Shown one piece after another: positions 11,121 through 23,169 of a DNA stretch of 64,000 nucleotides. Source of the stretch: Proteles cristata cristata (Eukaryota > Chordata > Mammalia > Carnivora > Hyaenidae); assembly GCA_017311185.1 (NCBI GenBank), contig JAESUZ010005462.1, positions 3,844,001 through 3,908,000 of the forward strand. The letters run 5' to 3'. The position numbers and the translations under genes are program-made. Below the pieces are notes generated by a model. The model was not told the origin of the DNA, ran no database searches, and saw only the letters and a program-made list of their open reading frames with translations. The stretch's first letter is position 1. The number at the start of each line of letters is the position of its first letter.

Positions 11121-11740
11121 AAATTTTCCAAAAGTGCAAAACAGAATGTGTGGAAAGATGAGGACAAGTCAAGTTTCTTTAGATGTTGTCCTAAATATTT
11201 ATTAATGCCCAGCCTGAGAGAATGTTATTTCCCTTCCCATCATTTATTTATGACTTGCTTAAGATTGTACTCCTATTTATTTCACAATCTCTGAGACATC
11301 ACTGTTGGGAAATTCTCAAATTTCAAAGCCTGTGAGCAAAGGCATGAGTAGGTGGTACCGACAGTTGATGATATTCAGGGGCCCTGTTTGCTTTTTGAAG
11401 AGCCTGGTTGAAGGAAGGATTGTATAACTAGAGTAGAGTCTGCACCAGACGGGTCAAATATCTCAGCATAGGGGCTGAGGAAGACTAGCCAGCTTGGGTC
11501 CAATTGGAGTGAAATTAACAAATGCCATCTCTCCCCAGGAAATTCCGTGCTGTGGGTAGTGGTGGTAGATGCAATGCTGTCTTTCAGAATGTGGTTCAAA
11601 CAGGAATGTTAGTTGATATTTTGTTTACCATTAATAAGTAAGACAAAAGAGAAATAATGAAGACATTGACTCAAACAGTAATTTTCAAATACTGGAGGAA
11701 TGTTTCCTCAATTATTTTCTGTTGTTTGCAATGTAATGTC
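11121..11740. other. No recognised feature
   Basis: I see no repeat or gene signal that I can support. Confidence 0.45.
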
Positions 11741-11760
11741 TACAGACAAGACATATTTTA

Positions 11761-11957
11761 TTTTTATTATTATTATTTTTAACTTTTATATTTGATAGAA
11801 AGAAAGCATGAGTGGGGAAGGATCAGAAAGAGAGAGAGGGAGACACAGAATCTGAACCAGGCTCCAGGCCCTGATCTGTCAGCACAAAGCCTGACATGGG
11901 GCTCATGACTGGAGCCATAACTGGATGCTTAACCAACAGAGCCACCCAGATGCCCCA
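11761..11957 (-). mobile_element. CAN-SINE with perfect TSD
   Basis: Minus-strand SINE with a perfect 20-bp TSD, tacagacaagacatatttta, at 11741-11760 and 11958-11977. The body is diverged: the B-box area reads 'ggggctcatgactggagcc'. Confidence 0.95.
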
Positions 11958-11977
11958 TACAGACAAGACATATTTTA

Positions 11978-12519
11978 AAGTTTAATCTTCAATATTCACA
12001 TTTTCTCTATCACTTTCTTGCATCTAGACAACCAATAAAACAATAAATCAAGCCATAATTTATGGTGGATGCTGGTTTACATAGTGTAAATACTCCCACC
12101 ATGGGTGGCTTCAAATTACCAGTTGTTTCACAACCAATTTCTAGACACTTGAAAATTTAATAATTGGTTCTAGTGAGCTGGCATGAACTGGTTCCAGCCT
12201 AGTAGTAGTGCTGGCAGGTTTTAAATCAAGCCTTTTGGGAGTCAGTGACAGGCTATACATTAGTTTCCATGATTTGAAAAAAGCATGGAAACTTGGAACA
12301 AATAAATATTATGGGGAATAGAGAGGGAGGAAATGGCTGTATGTGTAATGGTGTTCAAAGAGAAAACCATTTGCCTCTGTAAAGGATAGTCAGATACGTT
12401 AAAAAGGAAAATAAGATAATCCAGAATGGCATGGACCTCAGGGATAGCAAGATGTGGAGAGGTTCAGCCCTTCTAGGGTCATTAGTACCAAAGTTTTCAG
12501 TGTGTTGGATGGATACTCA
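11978..12519. other. No recognised feature
   Basis: AT-rich single-copy looking DNA. Nothing supported. Confidence 0.4.
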
Positions 12520-12655
12520 TCCTCCCAGGACCCTGGGGAGGTACTGGTTTCATTTATATTTTGAAGATGTGAAAATTGAGGAGCACAGGGTCATGTTACT
12601 TCAGTTGAGGTTACAAAGTCAAACAGAGTTAGAAATGAGAAGAGATTTTATTGTT
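12520..12655 (-). repeat. MIR fragment
   Basis: Contains 'tttgaagatgtgaaaattga', 'ggttacaaagtcaaacagag' and the preceding GG-rich block, in the reversed order of a MIR. Diverged. Confidence 0.5.
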
Positions 12656-12661
12656 TTAGCT

Positions 12662-12965
12662 ATTTTATTTTATTTTTTAAAAATAGTTTATTGTCAGGTT
12701 GGTTTCCATATAACACCCAGTGCTCAGCCCCACAAGTGCCCATCACTTCCCTTCCTCTCTCTCCCACCCCCATCAGCCTTCAGTTTGTTCTCAGCATTCA
12801 AGAGTCTCTCATGGTTTGCCTCCCTCCCTCTCCCTGATGATTTTTCCCCTTATTCTCCCCCATGGTCCTCCATTAAGTTCTTCCTAACCCACCTATATGT
12901 GCAAACATATGGTATCTGTCCTTCTCTGCCTGACTTATTTCGCTTAGCATAACACCTTCAAGTTC
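12662..12965 (-). mobile_element. 5'-truncated L1 tail
   Basis: Minus-strand L1 3' UTR. It has the 'aatagtttattgtcaggttg' end, then a C-rich tract, then 'gcataacaccttcaagtt'. No convincing TSD was found, and the A-tail is already degraded, so it is older than the copy at 21307. Confidence 0.9.
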
Positions 12966-13059
12966 TCCAAGACCTTCATCTATCTTCCAAGCAGCTTCCC
13001 TTACTAGTTAAAATCCCATCTATGTCCTTAGGTTACATTAGAAATGTGTCTATAGTGTA

Positions 13060-13430
13060 CACTTAGCCATCTAAGTGCATCTTTTCCAACAAAAGCATGA
13101 TCTCTTTAGGGAAAGCAATCATGTCTTCTACTTATTCTTCATTTTCTGGGGTGTCTCAGTTTGGGGCCTGAAGAAAGATGTTCAAAAAATACTAGTTGAC
13201 AGATTGAGTCAGGTGTGTGTTCAGCATTATTTACCCTAGTGTCTATAGTACCAAGCACTGGATCGTGGATTAAAGACATTCCCTCTTTCACAGAACTCCA
13301 ATTCCAGACATGCAAGCTGATTAACCAACAGTTACAGTGTAATATCATCAGTATTATAAAGGGAGGGTTCTGGGGAGAGCCCAGATGAGATTTCTTTGGG
13401 AAGGATTCACTGAGAAGGTCTCTCCTGAGT
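13060..13430 (+). repeat. Ancient LINE (L2-like) debris
   Basis: Contains 'catgatctctttagggaaag' and 'tgttcaaaaaatactagttg', reminiscent of L2 3' ends. It is followed by text resembling another old LINE ('gagatttctttgggaaggat'). Low similarity, boundaries rough. Confidence 0.4.
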
Positions 13431-15035
13431 CATCCCAGTCTTAAAGGATGAGTGGAAACTGGAGTTTTCCTGGAGGAGAGGGTTGGCAGGGCCCTGAGCA
13501 CAACCCAACACTCTGGGGTATTTTACCAATCCCTCCTCTATTTGACTTTGAATTAGTGTACTTTAAAATATATTTGATACATATCTCTCTTTTCTTTATA
13601 TTATATTCATTGAAGTGTGGGGTCTGTTTCCTCAAGTGCAATGCTAGCAGCGACATGGGGAAGGCACAGACATGACTGGTGGCCATTACAGGTAGTGGGG
13701 GCGATTTTGGCTGCCTCTCTGAAGTGAGAAAGGAGGAGTTGGGAGCCCACTGTGGGACCAGAGGGTCCACCCTTCTCTCTTGTGGCCACATAATCCCTCC
13801 TATCTCTTGTCCACTTAACTATGCAGATGTGACTAGGAGTCACTGTTCCTTTTCTCTTGGCCATGCATTCATCTACCCATTCCATTCCTGGTGAGGAACT
13901 GGCAAGATGCCCAGCACTCTGTCCCACACAAAGCATAATTTGAGGGTGTGTCTTAGTTCTGGGACACAGTGGAAAAGGGACTTGTAGGTGATGCCTCTCA
14001 AACTGCTTGATACAAAATGCTTCATTGGAAAGTTCTGATTTCCTGTCATGAGTGTTTGTCTTACCTAGGCATTTAGCCTTGCTAACTATTTGTTTAAAGC
14101 TACCACTTATGGACAGAAGGACCATACAGCCCCTGAGTCTTGAAGAAGCTTGTGGTGGAGGATGAATACTTATACCTGTATTTTTATTTCTATGAAACTA
14201 ACTCAACCAGAAGATTCCTGTCTTCCCATCTTCTTCCTTGAAAAACATGTATATATCATCCACTCCATTCTCCACCCCATCCCCACCACACACACAGTAG
14301 GGAAAAGGAAGGGAGTTGCTCAGACTTTTTGAGCTTAATTCAATAGAATTAAATTTCAATGAACTTAGTAAAATAGTAATAACATGGTTTCCTTTATTCT
14401 TGATGGGAGGAGAGATTTAGGGATCTGAGCAGACCCCTGGAGTATCAGTCATCCCGTTTCATCTCTGTGCATTCAGGATGTAGGATTCAGATGGTATGTC
14501 CATGCATCACATCAGAATATAGGAACAAGGGACACAAAGTCTGGATCAACCCATAAGCCCATGCCCCAAATCAGAGCCTTTCATAGAACATGATTCTCTT
14601 GTGTCTACTTTTGGAGATATTTCAAAATGATGCTATCATTAAATAATAAGCCATAATTATAAATAATTGAAACTTAAGTAGCTTTATAACCTATCCTGTA
14701 CAATAATATATCTTTTCCCTTTTACACAGAGGCAAAAATGATTAATAGTCCATTGATATTAAGTTCCAATTGTGCTTTATTTGATCTTTTAAGATTTTTT
14801 GATTCAAGAATAAAGAAGCTTAGATCAGAGAGGACACACAGGTTCCAGTTTAAGTGCCAAATGGATGGAAGAATTCTGCTGCCTGAAGGGCTGAGAGGGG
14901 CTGAGAGGAAAGTCTGAGCTTTAAGGGAAAGGTTAGTTATGGTGTCATGGTTAGTTATGGTCTACCCTGAGCTCTGGAGGCCAGAGGGCTGGTGCTTGTG
15001 TCTTGTACTTACCAACCTTATGCAGAACATCTGAG
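13431..15035. other. No gene or repeat supported
   Basis: Single-copy looking DNA. It holds one of the longer non-L1 open frames (13607-14125, minus, 172 codons), which I rejected as chance. A short CA run lies near 14285-14297. Confidence 0.45.
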
Positions 15036-15200
15036 AGTGAGGGTGTGTGTCTGAGTGCACGTGTGTGGGTATAAGGATATGTAAATGTGTCTGAGTGTAT
15101 GTATGTGTGAGGTTGAGCATGCATTAATGTATGTAAGTGTGTGTCTAAGTGCATGTGTGTGAACATATATGTGAGTGTGCATGTGTGTATATTGTGTAGG
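15036..15200 (+). repeat. Degenerate TG/TATG-rich simple repeat
   Basis: About 165 bp of interrupted TG-rich DNA: 'gtgtgtgtctgagtgc', 'atgtatgtgtgagg', 'gtgcatgtgtgtatat'. An old microsatellite broken by substitutions. Confidence 0.8.
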
Positions 15201-16339
15201 TGAAGATACCTGTTTCTCCCAAACTTTTCTTGGTTGTTTCTAATAGAATTCTACTTCATTCTGTGAGTTTCAACTCTCTCCATTTAATTTATAAAGAAAA
15301 GAATTGTCAATAAATCATGTTAAATTTAGGTATGAAGCAACATTAACTTTTGTCCCCACTCCTTGAAAGCAACAAAAGGTTCCTAACTTTCTCACTGTGT
15401 ACAGTGCTAAGAAGAGAACACATGCCCTTTTCCTTTAGGGCAGTGCTGAGGGGAGCACTTTTTGTGTGGAAAGGAGGTAAGGATGGCCAAGGTCAAGCTT
15501 AGGAAAGGGAGCCAGATGGTTGAACTCTATGTTCTATCTGTTGGGTCTTATTGCTGTTTTTCCTGCGCAACGTCGACATCCACTGAGAGATTTCTGCATT
15601 TGTCCCTACTGCTCATATAGGTCATCATAACTTTTTTCTGATGTAGTTTTAAAAGCAGTTAATGCCCAGAGTTGACCTGGGGAGATCTTGTTTGATATTT
15701 CACCTCTAATGACTTCAAAACAAATCTATTTTTATCTTTTAAAAGTTCTTTTTGGTATAACTTATTGTGGAACTCTTTATTGCTCAGTATGTTTATAAAG
15801 GTAGTTTTTATAGAAGCCTTAATTTTCAAAGAAATACATGCTGCATATTTATCTAATGGGCTAGACAATGACTAAGGAGCAAATTACATAAAGATTATTA
15901 CATGGTCTTAGTGTGTGTTCTATAGTTTTATGACTCACAGGCAACTTGTTTGTGTTGTCTTTATGGGCAGAGGTGCTTAAAAAAAAACATTTTGTAGAGC
16001 AAGAATTATGAAAGCATGCCAGTCTTTGCAAACCTCTGCCAAGGTGTGATACGTTCTCAGTCAGAGCCAATGCTGAAAATGCTGTTGAAGTTAGAGAATG
16101 AGTTATGAAATGCCAGAAGCTTTCCATAAAGCAACTGCCTCAACACAGCCCTTAATCTGCAGGAGAGTTACTACTACTTTGCTGATATCTCTACTTCTTC
16201 AAAGTACCAGTAGTTCTAGGTTTGGTGAAGAGAGACAACATTTATAATGGTTATCTGTGCTCAGGTGGCAGGATGAGAAAGAAACTTACTTTGGAATGCT
16301 GAGGAGACTGTATGAAGCTGACCATGGCCTCCTCAAATA
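15201..16339. other. No recognised feature
   Basis: AT-rich sequence. No repeat or gene that I can support. Confidence 0.4.
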
Positions 16340-17060
16340 GAAGTTGGTATTATTTTTAAAAAGTATGATAAAATACACATAACATAAAACTTACCAACTT
16401 CATCATTTAAAAAAAAAGTCTATTTATTTATTTTGAGAGAGGGAGAGAGCATGTGCATGTGTACAAACACACACAACACACAACACACACACATACACAC
16501 ACACAAACAATCAAGGAAGGGGTAGAGAGAGAGGGGGAGAGAAACCCAAACAGACTCTGCATTGTCAGCGTAGAGCCCAACATAGGGCTCAATCCAACAA
16601 ACATGAGATCATGACATGAGCTGAAATTAAGAACTGGTCACTTAACCGACTGAGTCGTCCAAGCACCATCTTCATTTTTTTTAAGTGTGCAGTTCAGTAG
16701 TGTTAACTACACTCACACTTTTTGGTAACCATCACCAACAACTACATTTAGAACTTTATCTTGCAAAACTGAAACTGTACCAATTAAACAATAATTCCCC
16801 ACTTACCCTTTCCTCGAGTCCCCAGGGAACTACTACTTTACTGTTTATGAATTCTACTGCTCTATGCCCCTCATATAAGTGGAATAATATAGTATTTGTC
16901 CTTTTCGAACTGGCTTATTTCACTGAGCATAATATCCTCAAGGTTCATCCGTTTTATGATGTATGTCAGAACTTCCCTCCTTTTTGGGGCTGAGTAATTT
17001 TCCATTGTATTTATAGACCACATTTTGTTTATTCATTCCTCTGTTAATGGATATCGGCGT
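16340..17060 (-). mobile_element. Old L1 (L1M-type) fragment
   Basis: Minus-strand mammal-wide L1 remnant. 'gataaaatacacataacata' lies left of the nested SINE. To its right are 'gtgtgcagttcagtagtgtt', 'ggtaaccatcaccaacaact' and 'tttcactgagcataatatcc'. It is much more diverged than the carnivore L1 copies, so it predates them. Confidence 0.8.
16406..16667 (-). mobile_element. CAN-SINE with internal CA expansion
   Basis: Minus-strand SINE inside the old L1. Between the reversed tail and the tRNA-like half there is a CA-rich expansion at about 16462-16510, which makes this copy longer than its relatives. Head: 'gactgagtcgtccaagcacc'. Confidence 0.88.
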
Positions 17061-17309
17061 TGTCTGTGGGGGGATGCATTTTTATACTTTTTTTCCCGTC
17101 AAGTTTAATGCAGACTGTGACACCAGGTGATGTGTCAGGTTTGGACTAGTGGTGTGAAATGTCCTCCCGACTCCTTATTGCTGGGCTCAGCTGTGCATCA
17201 CCTGTGACTAGTTTATGTTAAGTCTATTCAATTTCAGGGTCTCTCACAACTTCAAGACAACTCGCATTTTGACTCTTTGCTGGTAGTGCTCATTCCAGCA
17301 CAAGGTTAG
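17061..17309. other. Unassigned spacer
   Basis: Sequence between the old L1 and the LTR. Not recognised. Confidence 0.4.
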
Positions 17310-17675
17310 TGTTGTAGACTGAAAGTTTATGTTTCTCTCCAATTCATACGTTGAAGCTCTAACTCCACTGTGACTGTATTTAGAGATAGGGCCTGTGCAG
17401 AGATGATAAAAGTAAAATGAGTTCATGAGGGTGGGACCCTAATCCAGGAGGACTGGTGCCCTTACCAGAAGAGGATGAACAACTAATGATCTCTCTCCAC
17501 CACGTGAGGACAAAGCAAGAAGGTGGCCCTCTGCAAGCCAGGAAGAGAGCTCTCATGAGAAACTGAATCAGCAAATACCTTCATCTTCCAGCCTCCACAC
17601 TAGGAGAAATAAATTTCTGTTTTAAGCCACTCAGTTTGTAGTATTGTGTTGAGGCAGCCTGAACTGATTAAGATG
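17310..17675 (+). mobile_element. MLT1-like solo LTR (ERVL-MaLR)
   Basis: Plus-strand solitary LTR. Internal blocks match MLT1A-type LTRs: 'gactgtatttagagataggg', 'gggaccctaatccaggagga', 'ttctgttttaagccactcag' and the AATAAA before it. It is flanked by GTTAG at 17305-17309 and 17676-17680, the 5-bp duplication expected for this class. No internal retroviral genes are present. Confidence 0.82.
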
Positions 17676-18027
17676 GTTAGTGACCTATAAAAGAAGGAAA
17701 CTCTTTCCCTCTCAGCTGGGAGCTTCAAGGCTGTATGTGTTCTTCCATCACATTCTATGGTATCCAGGAGGGAGAGTCAAGGCTGTGACTCCTGGGGACA
17801 ATACCCCACTCCCATCACTGCTGAGAGCTTTCCCTGGGCAAAGGTCATGTTTACAAAGACTTCTGTGCAAATAAAATGACCTCATTTGGGATGTCTTTGT
17901 GCTTGTAGAAATATCATCCTTTTTTTTCCATCATAGGGAGAAATTTAAATATTAAGACTTGACATCAGTCTAATGTTTGGGAGTTGGGACTCAGTTAACT
18001 CATTAATGCCTATAAGAAAAAATTTTT

Positions 18028-18248
18028 GGGGCTCCTGGGTGGCTCAGTCAGTTAAGCGTCCGACTTCGGCTCAGGTCATGATCTCACAGTTCGTGAGTTT
18101 GATCCCCGCGTCGGGCTCTGTGCTGACAGCTCAGAGCCTGGAGCCTGCTTCAGATTCTGTATCTCCCTCTCTCTCTGACTCTCCCCTGCTCACGCTGTCT
18201 CTCTCAATCTCTCTCTCTCTCAGAAATAAATAAAACATATATATATTA
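18028..18248 (+). mobile_element. CAN-SINE
   Basis: Plus-strand SINE starting 'ggggctcctgggtggctcag', with the 'gacttcggctcagg' variant, a CT-rich stretch and 'agaaataaataaaac'. A TSD of 14 bp with one mismatch lies at 18014-18027 and 18249-18262 (aagaaaaaattttt / aagaaaaaattctt). Confidence 0.94.
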
Positions 18249-18358
18249 AAGAAAAAATTCTTATTTCTTTTTGGAATACACTGTAGATTTGCATTGTGCT
18301 GACTTTCCTAATTATTGTTTCTCATAGACTAACAGTGAAATTTGTGTTTGCATTTTCT

Positions 18359-18550
18359 TTTTTTAAAGTTTATTTATTTTGAGAGAGAGAGCATGGGAAG
18401 GGCAGAGAGAGAGCAAGAGAGAACTCCAAGCAGGCTCTGCACTGTCAGTGAGGAGTCTGACATGGGCTTCAACCCATGAACCATGAGTTCATTATATGAG
18501 CCAAAACCAAGAGCTGGATGCCCAACTGACTGAGCCACCCAGGTGCCCCA
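18359..18550 (-). mobile_element. CAN-SINE
   Basis: Minus-strand SINE with a 12-bp TSD, tttgcattttct, at 18347-18358 and 18554-18565. The head is 'gagccacccaggtgcccc'. Confidence 0.93.
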
Positions 18551-18840
18551 GTATTTGCATTTTCTAATTTAATTGTTGGATGGAGAAAAAAAATAAGCTA
18601 CATCTTCAGGTATGGGAAGTCTGTGGACTTTCATAAAATGGCAATGGCTAGAATGGAAAACCTGTTGCATTCTATCTAACCTCATCTCCCAGCAGTAGAC
18701 TACCCACACTCAGAGAAGGGCAGAGAATCCATTAACTCCTCTAGAATAGTATTTCTCAGGAAGACAGTCTATAGGTCTTCAGAGAAAAATGGACTCTGAT
18801 ACAAGTTTTGGAAAGGTTGGGTTCCACAATGTTAAATAGC

Positions 18841-18883
18841 TTTCTTCCTTTCTTTCTTTCTTCCTTTCTTTCTTCCTTCCTTC

Positions 18884-18953
<70 letters not shown>
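18841..18953 (+). repeat. (TTTC)n / (TTCC)n microsatellite
   Basis: About 113 bp of pure pyrimidine made of TTTC and TTCC units, with a long uninterrupted TTTC run from about 18885. A mirror-repeat pyrimidine tract of this length can form triplex DNA and is likely length-polymorphic. Confidence 0.95.
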
Positions 18954-18959
18954 CTTTAG

Positions 18960-19140
18960 CAAGATCCTTGGGTTATTTATTAATTCACTTACTCATTTCT
19001 CATTTTCACTGAATACTTACCATGTATCAAGCCTTCTATTAGGCGTTGGAAAGACAGTGAAAAGGAAGACAAGTGTGCTTCCTTCTCTCATGAAGATTAA
19101 ACTCTTGTGGAGCTCTTACTTATTTCAAAGAGGGAGATAA
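18960..19140 (+). repeat. Ancient LINE-derived fossil
   Basis: Carries 'gaatacttaccatgtatcaa', 'ttctattaggcgttggaaag' and 'atgaagattaaactcttgtg', the diverged form of a common mammalian fossil ('tactatgtgccaggcact ... ggggata ... ggagcttac'). I believe it is LINE-derived, but I am not sure of the family. Confidence 0.5.
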
Positions 19141-19289
19141 GGTGGGTAAGGTCCCAAATACTTCATGATGAGACCCTTTTTCAGAAAACATTTTCTGGCA
19201 CATGTGTTTTGTGGGACATGCTTTGGAAAACAATTGCACAGTGAGGAAGACCAAGGTAAGTGGAAACACTGTGGTGTTATGCTAACAAC

Positions 19290-19490
19290 TGGTAACTGCC
19301 AAGCACACTACATGCATCATTTTCAGTTCTCATCACCATCCTGAGAGTTGGCAACACTTTAATTTATAGACAAGAAGACTAGAACTCAGACCACTTGGAT
19401 GATAGCCCAAGGTCACATATTTGGTAGGAAGGAGAGCTAGGATGGGAATCCAAGCTCCAACCCCATAATTCTTCCATCTTCCTTCACTGT
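19290..19490 (-). repeat. MIR element
   Basis: Minus-strand MIR. 'ttctcatcaccatcctgaga', 'atagacaagaagactagaac', 'agcccaaggtcacatatttg' and 'gatgggaatccaagctccaa' appear in the expected order. Confidence 0.8.
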
Positions 19491-20696
19491 CTCTCTTCTG
19501 AAAAGTTTAAATCTTGGGTTAAAGAAACCTGAATTCTAGTGTTGAACTTTCTGTTAATTAGCCTGGCAGTCTTGACCAAATCCCTCACATTCTTGGAGTT
19601 GGGTCTTTAAACAGTTAGGAAGAGTCAGCTGGCATGCTTACCATATGATCAGATTAAGTAGTGTATGTTCTTCTGGGAAGTCCACCAACATATTGTGCTA
19701 TTTGTAGTCCAAGCATCAGACGTAATATTCTGGAATAGAGCAAAAAATCGACAGAATTGTGTTCAACTAGATTCAACATATGGACATTATATTTTGTCTT
19801 CTTAAGAGCATGTTGTATCGTTACTAAACAGGTCAGTGGGGTTTTTTTTTTCTTTTTATTTTAATAATTCTCTACAGAGGAGCCTTTCCTAATAGCTTCC
19901 TCTGAAAATAACTTTAGTCCTCATAAATACTTGTTAAAGGAATCTTTTTAAGAGCGTAACACCTGGAAGTTCGTTTATCACTGTCTCTGCCCACTGGAGA
20001 TCCGAACTATGTCTAAAAGAATGATGGCAAAAATAATATTTATGCAATAAGCTGATGAAAAAATGCAAAGGAGCCCCTCTGTGTTGAAGGCAGAGATTAC
20101 TGATCTATCTGTAATGATTTCAAGTGGCATACTGATTAGGAAGATTTGTGGCTTCGCAAACACAGAGGACTATTACATCACTATTAAGGGAGAGAAATAT
20201 TTTTCTCTGAAATCCAAACAGACAAGTGGCACATTAGTTTGTCTAAGACAGGATCATAGACTTCATAAATTTTTCTCTTTGGCTTGGTTGGAATGCTTTA
20301 GTCTGTTGCTGTGAGGGCTCCTTTTGCAACATGAATTTATAAAACATATCCAGATAGCCCCAAGAGTGAATGCCTTCTGTTAGTGTCAATGGAGATTGGG
20401 ACGAGAGGTAGAAAGAAGCCTACAGATATCTTGAAACTAAATAAACAACTGCAGCTTATTTTAGGGGAGCAGGTAAGGAAGTTTGAAAGGGGGGAAGGAA
20501 GGTCTGAGGGTCTCTCCTGGAGGAATGGCATGTCAAGCCTCTTCCTGGACAATACAAGAGCAGCGGTGCTGGACCATTGCTGTCTTCTCATGGACCCATG
20601 AAGGAAAGTGTCGTCCAGCTCATTAGAAGCACATCCAGCTGAGTTCTGGGGTAGGTTGAGCCTGGAGATCTCAGTGGTTTTTTACAACTCCCACTT
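19491..20696. other. No gene or repeat supported
   Basis: Includes 19960-20330, which looks like single-copy DNA without low complexity. No splice or reading-frame evidence was strong enough to call an exon. Confidence 0.4.
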
Positions 20697-20828
20697 TTTC
20701 TTTCTTCTTCTCTTCTCTTCTCTTCTCTTCTCTTCTCTTCTCTTCTCTTCTCTTCTCTTTCTTTTCCTTCTTTCTTTCTCTTCTTCCGTTTTTCCCCTCC
20801 TCTCGTCTCCTTTCCTTTCTTTCTTTCT
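20697..20828 (+). repeat. (TTCTC)n pentanucleotide and pyrimidine tract
   Basis: Ten or so TTCTC units (about 20706-20759), then mixed TTTC/TTCC to 20828. It ends about 20 bp before the TSD of the next L1. Confidence 0.95.
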
Positions 20829-21306
20829 GTCACCAATAAACTTTAACCAGAGATGTTAGTTTCACAATTCTAAAATTTGTATGGAAAAAGACCTTGAATA
20901 TCCAAAGCATTCTTAAACAAGAAAACCAAAGATGGAGACATCACAATTCTGGACTTCAAGATATATTACAAAACTGTATTAACTAAAACAGTATGGTATT
21001 GGCACAAAAATAGACACATAGATCAATGGAACAGAATAGAAAACCCAGAATTGAATACAAAACTATATAATCAATTAATCATTGACAAAGCAGGAAAGAC
21101 TAATCAATGGAAAAAGTCTCTTCAAAAAATGGTGTTGAGAAACTGGATAGCAACATGCAAAAGAATGAAACTGGACCACTTTCTTTCCCAAACACAAAAA
21201 TAAATTCAAAATGGATTAAAGGGCTAAATGTGAGACCTGAAGCCATAGAAATCCTAGAGGAGAACACAGGCAGTAACTTCTTTGACATCTGCTATAGCAA
21301 CTTCTT

Positions 21307-21782
21307 CTTCTTCTTTTTTTTTTTGCTTTTATTTATTTTTTTCTACAAATAGTTTATTGTCAAATTAGTTTCCACATAACACCCAGTGCTCATCCCCACA
21401 AGTGTCCTCCTCCATGCCCACCCCTCCTCCCCCCCCACATCCACCAGTCCTCAGTTTTTGTCAGCAAAAAAGTCTCTCATGGTTTGCCTCTCTCCCTTTC
21501 CCCCACCATTTCCGCCCTTCTTCTCCCCCTTGGTCCTCCGTCAAGTTCCTCCTAATCCTCCCATACGTGCACACATATGATATTTGTCCTTCTCTGCCTG
21601 ACTTATTTCGCTCAGCATAACACCCTCAAGGTCCATCCATGCTGCTACACATGGCCAGATTTCATTGTTTCTCATTGCCATGTAGTATTCCATGGTATAG
21701 ATAAACCACATCTTCTTGATCCATTCATCTGTTGATGGACACTTAGGCTCTTTCCATGTTTTAGCTATTGTGGAGAGTGCTG
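21307..21782 (-). mobile_element. Nested L1 tail with perfect TSD
   Basis: Minus-strand 5'-truncated L1 inside the plus-strand L1. TSD tgctatagcaacttctt (17 bp, perfect) at 21290-21306 and 21783-21799. The 3' UTR has a strong C-run at about 21421-21437 (G-run in L1 sense). The open frame 21541-21873 (minus) begins in the older flanking L1 and continues into this copy. Confidence 0.95.
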
Positions 21783-22618
21783 TGCTATAGCAACTTCTTT
21801 CTAGATATTTGTCCTGAGGCAAGTGAAACAAAAGCAAAAATGACTTATGCACAGTGAAGGAAATAATCAACAAAACTAAAAGGCAACTTACAGAATGGGA
21901 GAATATATTTGCAAATGATATATCCGATACAGAGTTAGTGTCAAAAAAAATTTAAAGAATTTATAAAAACTGAACACTCAAAAAATAAATAATCCAACTA
22001 AAAATGGGAAGAAGATATGAATAGGCAGTTCTCCAAAGAAGACATCCAAATGCCAACTGACACATGGAAAGATGCTCATCACTTGTCATCAGAGAAGTGC
22101 AAATCAAAACTACAATAAGATATCACCTCACACTTGTCAGAATCACTAAAATCAACAACACAGGAAACAACAGGTGTTGGCAAGGGAGTGGAGAAAGGGG
22201 AAACCTTGTGTACTGTTGATGGGAATGCAAACTGGTGCAGCCATTCTGGAAAACAGTACGGAGGTTCCTCAGAAAGCAAAAAATAGAACTACCCTAAGAT
22301 CCAGCAATCACACCCAAAGAATACAAAAATACTAATTCAAAGGGATACATGCACCCCAATATTTATAGCAACTTTATCTACAATAACTAAATTATGGAAA
22401 GAGTACAAATGTCCATCAACTAATGAATAGATAAAGAAGATGTGGTACAGATACACAATGGAACATTACTCAGCCATAAAAAAGAATGGAATCTTGCCAT
22501 TTGCAATGACATGGAGGAAATTAGAGAGTATTATGCTAAGTGAAATAAGTCAGTCATGGAAAGACAAATACCATATGATTTCACACATCTGTGGAATTTA
22601 AGAAACAAAACAAATGAG

Positions 22619-22830
22619 GGGCGCCTGGGTGGCTTAGTCGGTTAAGCGTCCGACTTTCGCTTAGGTCATGATCTCGCGGTTTGTGGTTTCGAGCCCCGCG
22701 TCGGGCTCTGTGCTGACTGCCAGCTCAGAGCCTGGAGCCTGTTTCAGTCTGTGACTCCCTCTCTCTCTGACCCTTCCCTGCTCACGCTGTCTCTCTCTCT
22801 CCTAGAAATAAATAAAACAAACAAACAAAA
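22619..22830 (+). mobile_element. CAN-SINE, young-type copy
   Basis: Plus-strand SINE of the 'ggcttagtcggttaagcg ... gactttcgctt' type. TSD aagaaacaaaacaaatgag (19 bp, perfect) at 22600-22618 and 22831-22849. The A box is intact. The B box has one change (GTTTCGAGCCC). Confidence 0.96.
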
Positions 22831-23169
22831 AAGAAACAAAACAAATGAGCAAAGGGAGAAAAACAGAGAGAGCCAAACAAACAAAAAAAAAGAACAGGCT
22901 CTTTTAACTATAGAGAACAAACTAATGGTTACCAGAAAGGAGTTGGGTGAAGGGATAGGTGAAATAGGTGATAGGGATTAAGGAGTGCAGTTGTGATGAG
23001 CACTGGGTGATGTTGAATCACTATATTGTACACCTGAAACTAATATTACACTGTTATGCTAACTAACTGGAATTTAAATAAAAACTTAAAAAATAAACTT
23101 ATGTATATAAGCATACAGGAATAGCCATTTGCTTAACTCATTGAAAATGAAAAAGAAATGTTAGTTTCA

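Larger units (their letters stand above)
20865..23154 (+). mobile_element. Old plus-strand L1, 5'-truncated, twice interrupted
   Basis: Starts inside ORF2 ('caattctaaaatttgtatgg') and runs to an A-rich end at 23097. A further 57 bp follow before the right TSD. The TSD is gagatgttagtttca (20850-20864) and gaaatgttagtttca (23155-23169), 15 bp with one mismatch. It is interrupted by a younger L1 tail (21307-21782) and a SINE (22619-22830). ORF2 C-terminal coding is broken by many stops. The 57 extra bases may be a 3' transduction. Confidence 0.85.

Noticed and set aside
12431..12952. 173-codon plus-strand open frame
   Set aside because: The second half is antisense L1 3' UTR. The first half overlaps a MIR-like fossil and shows no gene feature.
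13607..14125. 172-codon minus-strand open frame
   Set aside because: One of the longest frames outside L1, but no domain, signal, splice context or sensible composition. A frame of this length is expected by chance in 64 kb of both strands.
18841..20828. CRISPR-like or satellite array
   Set aside because: These are microsatellites with 4-5 bp units, without spacers. The genome is mammalian.
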